Assembly: GCF_000321225.1 (NCBI RefSeq)
Contig: NW_004450276.1
Span: 5,285,387 to 5,349,386 of the forward strand
Reading direction: 5' to 3'
Source: Odobenus rosmarus divergens
Taxonomy: Eukaryota; Chordata; Mammalia; Carnivora; Odobenidae
Length of the DNA: 64,000 nucleotides
Numbering within the stretch: the first letter of the stretch is position 1; the number at the start of each line of letters is the position of its first letter. This document shows positions 56,046 to 64,000 of the stretch, piece after piece. The notes beneath the pieces were generated by a model. That model was not told the DNA's origin. It saw nothing but the letters and a program-made list of their open reading frames with translations, and searched no databases. Both the position numbers and the translations under genes were made by a program.

Positions 56046-57511
56046 CTGAGAAGATGGGATGATTCCCAGACCCCCCAGTTTGACCTAACCTGGCAGTAGG
56101 TATTCATAAGACTATGGTGAGCCATAGGATCTTTTTTTTAAAAAGTAGAATGTGAGAGGCAAACATTGGCAATGGCCCCTCGGCCTGGGCCAACGGAGAG
56201 CCATGGTCTCACCTGACAGCTCTTCCTTTCTGGGCAGGACAGCAAGTCTCTCCCTTTGTGGAGATGGACTCATCAGGTCATCATAGCCTGGCGCCATTAA
56301 ACATCTGAATTACGGAACTAACTCCCCTCATTCCAATTTCTGCCGTCACTAAGCAACTTCCTCTTACAGAATTTGACTTTGCACGTAGCCACCTTTGCTG
56401 TTGGCCATAGGCTGCCAGAGTTTGGCCGCACTTGGCCCTTTTAGTAATAATAAACTGGCAGTCAGTTTGCTTTCTCCATCCTTCTCTGGGTTCGGTTCAT
56501 GTGACTCCACCCCTGAGGAACATTCCACTCTCTACAACTCATGGGCTGATGAGTGAGGTTTCTGCACCTCCAAAGCTTAGGAGCACACTCTCAGCTATGA
56601 AAAATTTTCCAATAAAATGACAACTTCTCAGACCTAGGAACATGCCTGGCCACACCTGACCTCACTGATGACCATTCCCTTCCTTCTGGAACCTCCCCAC
56701 CAAGAAGCTGTTGAGAGTGATCAAATCCACCTGTGGGGAAGGGCCTCTGTGCCATTTAGAATAAACCATAATCGACGGCCAAAGTAGGTTCTGATATTAG
56801 TTTCCAGCTGCATCTCTCCAGAGCCGGGTTAAGGAACAAGCCGGATAGGCAGGTAAGGAAGGGACAAATGTCACGTTCTCGCATCAGCTCTGCTCCTCAT
56901 TCAGGAGCAATGGCAACCCGGGCCAGTGTGGCCAAGGGAAAAGGGCTGCTGCAGTCACCACTGTCCCCCAGGGCTTGTGCCCACCCCCCCCCCGGGCTGG
57001 TTGCCACCCACCCCTCAAGTGCGGTACCATGGCGTAGGCTGGAAAGAGCAAGTGTATGTGGAGAAGTTAAAGCAAGCTGTCAGTTAATGAAAGCACCGAT
57101 GACTTAGGGGTGCATGCTGGAGTCCTCCCCTCCTACATAATGCCCCACATTCCACAGGGGTACCCTCGGGGTGTCTCCCCAGTGGTCACAGGCATGCCCT
57201 CCTCCTTTGACTCTGATCCAGCAAGAGACTGAGGCTGGGCTTCCCAGTGGATCAGCACCCTTTTGCCTTCTCTTCACCTCCAAACCTTGGAGTGGGGGAT
57301 AGAGGGTCTGGGGTGGAGGGCGTGGGGCAGGGAGATTTGCTCCCCGGTTTCTGCCTACTCTCCTGCCAACTGTCCATGGCTTCTGCCTTGTGTGTCCACA
57401 CTGGCCGCAAGGCCCTCTTAGAGGTTGACCCTTTCGTTCAGCCTTCCTTTGGGGGCCTCCCCCATCCCTACTTTCCTTCCTGTTCTCCAATCCACCATCA
57501 CCTTTGCTGGT
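56046..57511. other. no feature recognised (1.5 kb)
   Basis: Unique sequence. The 183-codon reverse-strand frame at 57104-57655 runs through an antisense MIR at its start and lacks any domain, so I treat it as chance. Confidence 0.5.
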
Positions 57512-57695
57512 CATAGTAGCCAACGTGCCCTGAGTGCTCACTATGGGCCTGGCATTCTTTAAGTGCTTTACATTTACGCATGGACCCCTCATAATGCTTT
57601 GGGGACATTTACTAACACTTCTCCATATTGAAGCTAAAGAAACTGAAACACACATGTGCTCGGGCTCTTGCCTGAAGCTACACAGCCACCTGTTC
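57512..57695 (-). repeat. MIR SINE
   Basis: Antisense MIR: CCCTGAGTGCTCACTATGGG, CCTGGCATTCTTTAAGTGCT, GAAGCTAAAGAAACTGAAAC and GAAGCTACACAGCCACCTGT. Confidence 0.85.
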
Positions 57696-57854
57696 TCAGC
57701 AAGAAAGAAGAGCTTCCTTGTCCAAATGAACTAAGAGTTGATCACAAAAGGGGAAGACCCATCTACTGACCTGTAATGGTTCCAGTCCACGACTCCGTGG
57801 TTTGACCACTACTAGAGTAAGTCATTCTGAATTTTTGTTGGGAGGCAGGTGAAG

Positions 57855-58078
57855 TGGAAAGTATGCAAGGGCTTTGAAGTTGAAATCGCTAAGCCACTTG
57901 CTAGCAATGTGAACTTCAATAAGCTAAGTAGCCTTCTGAGCATCCATGTTCTGATCTGTAAAATGGGAACAATATGACAATACTTACCTCACTGAGGTAT
58001 TTGTGACTTCAAGAGATACTATACGTAAAGCGCTGGGAGCAGTGCCTGGCACATGGAAGGAACTCAATCACTAAGAGG
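57855..58078 (+). repeat. MIR SINE
   Basis: Sense MIR: AGGGCTTTGAAGTTGAAATC, GTGAACTTCAATAAGCTAAG, ATGTTCTGATCTGTAAAATG, ACCTCACTGAGGTATTTGTG and GCAGTGCCTGGCACATGGAA. One of the best kept MIR copies here. Confidence 0.92.
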
Positions 58079-58497
58079 GATTTTTTTCCATATATACACA
58101 CCCATAAAAAACCTTGTGTAATTACTTTGCCCTTTTAAATAGCGTGGCACATTGTGCCTCTCTCTCAAATGGTACTAATCATATACTCTAGATTTTAGCT
58201 CATTTATGCTCCTGATTTATCTGCCCCCTGCCATACTCCCAGAGGCAGGAAATATGTTTACTCATCTCTGATCTTTCAAGAATAGCCAAGATATATTATT
58301 GAATAAAAAGTGCAAAGCGCAAGGTAAAAAATAGAGAAATACAATTCATTTGTATTTTTAATTTTTATATATACAGCAAATGGTGTGTGTGTGTGTCTCT
58401 GTGTGTATTTATGCATTCAAGATTTTTGGAAGGCTAACAAGAGACTATAATCAGAATTTACCCTTGGAGAAAGGTGGGGAAGAAGAAAAGGAGACTT
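58079..58497. other. no feature recognised
   Basis: AT-rich unique sequence with a short interrupted GT run at about 58383-58407. Confidence 0.5.
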
Positions 58498-58840
58498 ACC
58501 TTTTATTTTATTTTATTTTTCTTTAATTTTTTTAAGATTTTTTTATTTATCTGAGAGAGAGAATGAGAGAGAGAGAGAGAGCGTGAGAGGGGGTTGGGTC
58601 AGAGGGAGAAGCAGACTCCCTGCTGAGCAGGGACCCCGATGCGGGACTCGATCCCGGGACTCCAGGATCATGACCTGAGCCGAAGGCAGTCGCCCAAGCA
58701 ACTGGGCCACACAGGCGCCCTATTTTATTTCATTTTAGATTTTATTTATTTATTTCAGACGAAGAAAAAGCGACAGAGCATGAGCCGGGGTGGGGGGGGG
58801 ACAAGGACTGAGCCACCCAGGAGCCCCACCTTTTATTTTT
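58498..58840 (-). mobile_element. older truncated SINEC hosting a nested SINEC
   Basis: ACCTTTTATTTT occurs at 58498 and 58828, flanking the whole block. The older copy (about 58721-58827) keeps its tail TAGATTTTATTTATTTATTT and head GACTGAGCCACCCAGGAGCC with most of the middle lost. A younger SINE sits in its tail. Confidence 0.8.
58515..58720 (-). mobile_element. SINEC, 'GCGACTGCC' subfamily, nested
   Basis: AAGATTTTTTTATTTATCTG, GAAGCAGACTCCCTGCTGAG, GATGCGGGACTCGATCCCGG, GGCAGTCGCCCAAGCAACTG and ACACAGGCGCCC at the head. It is inserted into the A-rich tail of the SINE above. Confidence 0.93.
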
Positions 58841-58972
58841 TCTGTTTTACCTTTACCATGTGATGCATTAATTTTATAATTAAAAAGAAGTAAAAAGAAA
58901 GTCATATACATGATAATATATAAATGTTAAGATCACTCATCTGAAAATATAGCTCAAAAGAGAAAATCTGAG

Positions 58973-59159
58973 GGGCGCCTGGGTGGCTCAGTTGGTTAAG
59001 CGTCTGCCTTTGGCTCAGGTCATGGTCCCAGGGGCCTGGGATCGAGCCCCTCGTCGGGCTCCCTGCCTTCTCCCTCTCTCCCACTTGTGCTCTCTCTTGC
59101 ACATGCACACGCTCTCTCTCTCTCTCTCTCTCAAATAAATAAAAATCTAAAAAAAAGAG
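58973..59159 (+). mobile_element. SINEC
   Basis: GGGCGCCTGGGTGGCTCAGT, GGGGCCTGGGATCGAGCCCC, a CT run and AAATAAATAAAAATC. Target-site duplication AGAGAAAATCTGAG / AGAGAAAATTTGAG lies at 58959-58972 and 59160-59173 with one mismatch. Confidence 0.95.
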
Positions 59160-59173
59160 AGAGAAAATTTGAG

Positions 59174-59514
59174 AATCTCCAAATCTGATCCAGCTGACCA
59201 GGACACAGGGAGCATGGTGGGATATAACTCGAGCTTAGACCCCTTCGTGATGAGGGTGTTTAGCAGAACAAGGATACTTAGCACGGAGGCTGGAAAAATC
59301 CAAGCCCCATAGAGCAAGAATTGTCAGTGTTTACCCAGTACTTTCCAGGTCGAGAGCCCCTAGCTTTGAGAACATAAGTACACTGGTTTCTGGAAAGTCG
59401 ACTCTATGGTGAAGAAGGAGCAGTTCATCAGATTTACCACCATCTGGACAAAACATTTTCTAGGACTACCCAAATCCCTCACTCTCATTTCATGCTCGCC
59501 AAATGTATTGCTTG
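59174..59514. other. no feature recognised
   Basis: Unique sequence. No supported feature. Confidence 0.5.
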
Positions 59515-60080
59515 GTGTAAGTTATGCTGTGTAATGGATGACCCTGATATTGCTTCGGTTTAAAGCAATAACGTTTATGTCTCTGTCAGGTCACATTCCA
59601 ATGATGGCCAGCTGGGGTGCAGGTAGGCTCTGCTCCACAGTCATTCAGAGATCATTTAGTATCATGGCCTCCCCTGAGTCCTTAGAGTACTGTCCACTGA
59701 GCAGGGGGATGGGGAAAAAAAAGGGTAGAGAAAGTACACCCACTCTTTTTTTTTTTAAAGATTTTATTTATTTGAGAGAGAGAATGAGAGAGAGAGAGAG
59801 AGAGAGACAGCGCACATGAGAGGGGGGAGTGTCAGAGGGAGAAGCGGACTCCCTGCCGAGTAGGGAGCCCGATGCGGGACTCGATCCAGGGACTCGATGA
59901 TCATGACCTGAGCCAAAGGCATTCACTTAACCAACTGAGCCACCCAGGTGCCCTGAAAGTACACCCACTCTTAAGACTCTTGGCTCAGTAATTGCCCGCT
60001 TTTGCACACACTCTCATAGCAAGAACTCCTCACATGACCCCAGGACAAAAAAGGGGAGGAGAACATGTGTGTAGGTGAGT
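59515..60080 (-). mobile_element. old LTR-like repeat, split by a SINEC
   Basis: TGCTGTGTAATGGATGACCC, GTCAGGTCACATTCCAATGA, CCAGCTGGGGTGCAGGTAGG, and after the SINE CATAGCAAGAACTCCTCACA with TGACCCCAGGACAAAAAAGG. The order fits an antisense MaLR/ERVL-type LTR, but the family is not fixed. Confidence 0.5.
59748..59954 (-). mobile_element. SINEC
   Basis: AAAGATTTTATTTATTTGAG, a GA run, GATGCGGGACTCGATCCAGG, GATCATGACCTGAGCCAAAG and GAGCCACCCAGGTGCCC. A perfect 18-bp target-site duplication GAAAGTACACCCACTCTT lies at 59730-59747 and 59955-59972. Confidence 0.97.
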
Positions 60081-60567
60081 TACTCTTCCAGCAAGTGACT
60101 TCCCAATGAATAATTTAGTTTGTCTAATACTCGAAATCTAGAAAGGAAGAGTCTTGAACAACGTATAGGCACCTTTCCATCACTACGGAGCTATGTCTCC
60201 TATCTTAAATTACGAGCCATCTTTTTAGTTTATAATTCTCAGCAACTTATCCCTTAAGAATGTATTCCCCTCTAGGCACACTAATAAGATAAATGTTTCT
60301 GGATCTGTAGACCCGAGAACATAACTTTGGACCAGGGTGGTCTCGTCAGGACACTGTAAACCCGCGAGGTCTCTTCTAACTGGCCAGATGGCCAACTCTA
60401 TCAGTTCTCTACCCCTTCTCTCTAAAGCCTCAGCCATTCCAAGAACTATCAGCTTCTGTCTGCGAAAAAGTATGATTTGGGGAACAGGGAAATAATTTTT
60501 CCAACTGAAATTCCTTGCAAGGGGTATAAGGGAAGGCAAAGGGTGAAGTCTTCACATAGGCCAAACG
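60081..60567. other. no feature recognised
   Basis: Unique sequence. The 104-codon reverse frame at 60225-60539 has no recognisable domain. Confidence 0.45.
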
Positions 60568-60955
60568 TGTTGGCCTCCTAGGGCGGCAGAAGCAAATTAC
60601 CACAAATGTGGTGGCTTACCACACAGAAATTTATTGTCTCACTGTTCTGGAGGCCTGGAGCCTGAAATCAAGGGGCCAGCAAGGCTGCACTCCCTCCAAA
60701 GGCTCTAGGGGAGAATCCCTCCTTTCCTCTGTCTTCACATGGCCTTGCCCTTGTGTCTGTGTCCCCTTTTTCTGCCTCATTTAAGGAGACTCATTGGATT
60801 TAGAGCCCACCCTAAAGCGGAGTGATTTCATCTCTGGGTTCCTACTTTGATTCCACCTGCAAAGGCCCGTGTTCCAAATAGGGTCATACATATTCTGAGG
60901 TTTCAGGTAGATGTATCTTTTAGAAGGACACCCCATAACCCACGACACCAAATAA
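60568..60955 (-). mobile_element. MaLR (MLT1-type) LTR
   Basis: Antisense LTR: GGGCGGCAGAAGCAAATTAC, CACACAGAAATTTATTGTCT, CACTGTTCTGGAGGCCTGGA, TTCCAAATAGGGTCATACAT and GAAGGACACCCCATAACCCA. Confidence 0.85.
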
Positions 60956-61834
60956 AAAGCTTCCTTGTCCAATATCATGCACTATTCAGATAGGCCCTTA
61001 GCAAACACTGATTGAGGAACCCTTGCTCAAATGGCACCATCTAGAATCTGGCGCTTAGGGGTAGCTAGGGTTTGCAGGCAGGCCTGCCAGAACACAGGGC
61101 AAACTTCAGATCACCAGTGCTTTCCCTTAGGTTCTCGATGTTGAAATTATTTTTCAGCCTCTCAAACTTAAAGACTGCTCTGAGCTTTTTACATTTGGCC
61201 ATGGTGTCCCATCCCAACAGAGGACATGGCGACCAGCCATCTGGTAACTAAGAGCTTCCATGTTCACTTAGGGCAGGAGATGCCAAGTAAAGGCCTTGAG
61301 TGGAACAAGGGAGGGAGTCCTGCATCAGACCACGCTCAGGAATTTGGGTTTGGAACGGCAGGCGGGTGGCAAGGAGGCTACCAGGGTGGAGTCTGTAGAT
61401 TGGCTAGCAAACTATAACTTGAGATTTCAGGGTCTGTCAATGCCCATGGTCTCTTCAGACATCGTATCATTGTCCCATGCAATACAGTTTCCCATACCAG
61501 ATGTTCTTTTCCTCCCATTTTGCTGTTATCACACCATCAGGAGTAAAGAAACCGCTAGATCTGTGCTGGTACTCATGGTTATTGGAAGTAGTAATGAAGA
61601 AGACAGAATAAGCTTAATGTGATGTGACACTTCTAATTGAATTGTGTTGCTTCTTTACACCCCTCCTTTACCATTTAGATCCAGAAACCTTGATATGTAT
61701 GCAGACAGAAAGAGAATATCGATCTCTACATCCAGTGAATTCGTGCCTTCTCCCACATGTCACGAAAGCTTTTGTATTTCTAAATTCACTGTAGGGCCAC
61801 CAGCCCAAGAAAAGTTTGTCCGGCCGTTCTTATA
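60956..61834. other. no feature recognised
   Basis: Unique sequence. The short frames at 61226-61622 overlap each other in different frames and have no domain. Confidence 0.45.
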
Positions 61835-62055
61835 TAGTGTTTTCTTCCCAAGAACCTTAATTCTTACCTCGTGGAGCATGTCATTTCATTCTCGTGGCAT
61901 CCTAAAGATAGAACAGATTTCTGTCATCCCTAGTTTTCAAACAGAAAAGTGAAGGCATGCTGGGGGGAGGCAGAGGGCAGGGGTGTAACAGAAGCAACTT
62001 ATCCAAAGTAACACGGTCGGTAACAGAACTAGAACTCACAGCTTGTTCTCTTGGT
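61835..62055 (-). repeat. MIR SINE fragment
   Basis: Antisense MIR: TCATTCTCGTGGCATCCTAA, TTTTCAAACAGAAAAGTGAA, AGCAACTTATCCAAAGTAAC and GTAACAGAACTAGAACTCAC. Confidence 0.6.
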
Positions 62056-62304
62056 CAAACTAAAATGTCTGCTAAAAGATCTGATACAGAATAAGATAAA
62101 TGATGCCACTACAAAAAAATCCGACAAATCCGGGGTGTATGTATTGGATAGGACAAATGACCTAGTTTTACCAACAAATCAAAGTAGGGAATGGGAGATG
62201 AGCACCAATAGAGGAAAAACAACATGTAAGAGACAAAAATCAAATACAATGTGAGGACTTTGGATAGTAATTTGAAAAACCCAACTGTAAAAGTACATTT
62301 TAGG

Positions 62305-62484
62305 AGGGACACCTGGGCGGCTCAGTCGGTTAAGCGTCTGCCTTCAGGTCAGGCCATGATCCCAGGGTCCCGGGATCACATCCTGCTCCCTGCTCGGCAG
62401 GGAGCCTGCTTCTCCCTCTGCCTGCCGCTCCCCCTGCTTGTGCTCTCTCTCTGACAAACAAATAAATAAAATCTAAAAAAAAAA
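62305..62484 (+). mobile_element. SINEC
   Basis: ACACCTGGGCGGCTCAGTCG, TAAGCGTCTGCCTTCAGGTC, CAGGGTCCCGGGATCACATC and CTGCCGCTCCCCCTGCTTGT. Target-site duplication TACATTTTAGG lies at 62294-62304 and 62485-62495. Confidence 0.96.
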
Positions 62485-62659
62485 TACATTTTAGGGAAGA
62501 CCAGAAAATCTAATATGGACTGGCTACCAGATAATATTAAGGAATTCTTATTAATTTTAATAGATGTGACAATAGTATTGTGGTTCTTTAAGAAAATGTA
62601 TTTAATTTCGAGAATAAGATGATATGGTGTCAGGGCTTTTCTTTAAAATTCATTTCTTG

Positions 62660-62873
62660 GGGCTCCTGGGTGGCTCAGTCGTTAAGCGTCTGCCTTCGGC
62701 TCGGGTCACGATCCCAGAGTCCTGGGATCGAGTCCCACATCGGGCTCCCTGCTCAGCAGGAAGCCTGCTTCTCCCTCTCCCACTCCCCCTGCTTGTGTTC
62801 CCTCTCTCGCTGTGTCTCTCTCTGTCAAATAAATAAATAAAATCTTTAAAATTAAAAAATTAAAAATTTAAAA
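62660..62873 (+). mobile_element. SINEC, young type
   Basis: GGGCTCCTGGGTGGCTCAGT, CGTTAAGCGTCTGCCTTCGG, CCCCCTGCTTGTGTTCCCTC and TCGCTGTGTCTCTCTCTGTC. A perfect target-site duplication AAAATTCATTTCTTG lies at 62645-62659 and 62874-62888. Confidence 0.97.
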
Positions 62874-62888
62874 AAAATTCATTTCTTG

Positions 62889-63526
62889 CCTCGAAAAGCT
62901 TTGGTGGAGGAGCACTTTTCAGGCTGGAGGAGAGAGGCATGCCTCGAGGCCGAGCAAATGCCACAGTCCTTAGCTGGGAAGTGACCACATCAGGTTGTCA
63001 TTTACGGGAGCTCACTCAGGGGTGGGAGGGGGGTGGGGGAGGTTGAAGAGAAAAGTGCCAAGGACATGGTGCCCAATAGGAACCCAAAACACGCATCTGG
63101 ATAAAAAGCGGGCAGTCCCTACCTCAAGCAGCGGTGTTAGAGGAAGATACTAAAAGACAACATATTTAGGAGGGAAAAAGAAAAAAGCCCTCAATGACTG
63201 ATTAAGTGTCTTTAGGTCTTGCTCATTTAAGAGTCCATCTGGGGAATTCCAGGATGGTGGACAGCTTCCTTCAATTCACGGCTTCCAAGGTTGTTTGAGG
63301 CGTAGCCAAGCCAGCCTGCAAGAGAGAGGGAACGAGCTGAGTTCAAGGCCAGAGATTTCCTCCTAGGCAAGTGAACTGGAAGTTGTTCCCAACATTTCCA
63401 TATATATTCCATTGCTGAGCGCTGAGTCACGTGGTCACACTCTGCTGCAACGTTGGGAGGGGAGCGGGGACATGAGTCCCTGGAAACGCAGCCAAGATCC
63501 CACTACCATGCTAACTCTGATGAAGG
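62889..63526. other. no feature recognised
   Basis: Unique sequence. No supported feature. Confidence 0.5.
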
Positions 63527-63534
63527 ATGAGAGA

Positions 63535-63720
63535 GGGGCGCCTGAGTGGCTCAGTCGTTAAGCGTCTGTCTTCGGCTCAGGTCATGATCCCAGTGTCCTG
63601 GGATCGAGCCCCGCATCGGGCTCCCTGTTCAGCCGAGAGTCTGCTTCTCCCTCTCTCACTCCCCCTGCTTGTGTTCCCTCTCTCTCTCTGTCAAATAAAT
63701 AAGTTAAAAAAAAAAAAAAA
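63535..63720 (+). mobile_element. SINEC, young type
   Basis: GGGGCGCCTGAGTGGCTCAG, GTTAAGCGTCTGTCTTCGGC, GGGATCGAGCCCCGCATCGG, CCCCCTGCTTGTGTTCCCTC and a long A tail. Target-site duplication ATGAGAGAG lies at 63527 and 63721. Confidence 0.95.
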
Positions 63721-64000
63721 ATGAGAGAGAGTGGAGTTTGGTGGATGGCTAGTAGTTTTTCCTCACCTAATGGATACCTTTATGGGTAACGCCTGACTCC
63801 CCTGTTTTGCAAAACAAAGTGCCCAGTTTATTGCTAGACCAGATTAGTATTTATTCCAAATTGGAATTAAGAATTGATTAAATACTTACCCTAGCTGATG
63901 AAAATTACCATTATTCCGTTAGCATATAATCTGTTTGCTGAATTCATGGATACCACGTTAATATTGAAATAAATAGACATTAAGAGGCAATGCACATACT

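Noticed and set aside
57104..57655. 183-codon reverse open frame
   Set aside because: Includes antisense MIR sequence and shows no domain.
1..64000. CRISPR array, operon or other prokaryotic system
   Set aside because: Composition and repeats are unmistakably mammalian. The regular repeats present are SINEs and microsatellites.

Overview
The window is nuclear DNA from a mammal of the order Carnivora, most likely a non-canid caniform (arctoid: bear, seal or mustelid type). The evidence is about 27 copies of the tRNA-Lys-derived carnivore SINE (SINEC/Can-SINE) with the caniform body (CAGGGTCCTGGGATCGAGCC) and no copy of the dog-type SINEC_Cf head. The ancient repeats (MIR, L2, MLT1/MaLR LTRs, hAT and Tigger DNA transposons) are those of any placental mammal. 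Everything seen looks intergenic or intronic. I could not support a single protein-coding exon: all open reading frames are short and either run through repeats, run across the assembly gap, or have no recognisable domain.

Layout. 0-8.7 kb: a SINE pair, a 5'-truncated L1, hAT fragments, more SINEs, a second old L1, then L2 and MIR pieces. 8.7-12 kb: mostly unique sequence with a CpG-rich, GC-box- and RFX-motif-bearing segment at about 10.58-11.38 kb, the best promoter candidate. 12-23.5 kb: old MIR, hAT and MaLR repeats, one unusual SINE insertion at 14.6 kb that carries a 64-bp copy of sequence from 0.8 kb upstream, an 81-bp near-perfect hairpin at 20.1 kb, and a CTCF-like motif at 23.2 kb. 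25.2-33.4 kb: strikingly repeat-poor and AT-rich with no SINEC at all, suggesting conserved regulatory DNA. 33.8-38.4 kb: two related ERV LTRs, the first split by a Tigger transposon that is itself split by an oppositely oriented solo LTR. 38.5-39.2 kb: an inverted SINE pair running into a 425-base assembly gap. 39-53 kb: unique sequence with L2, MIR, MER5A, MaLR and two L1 tails. 53-64 kb: a SINE-dense stretch with about a dozen insertions, including nested ones, many with intact target-site duplications.

There are no gene systems to connect. The window documents layered retrotransposition (MIR/L2, then MaLR/hAT/Tigger, then ERV LTRs, then two SINEC subfamilies) around two regions that look spared from insertion. 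Family names for old repeats come from recognising their consensus by eye, so subfamily level is deliberately left open and boundaries of old copies are approximate.
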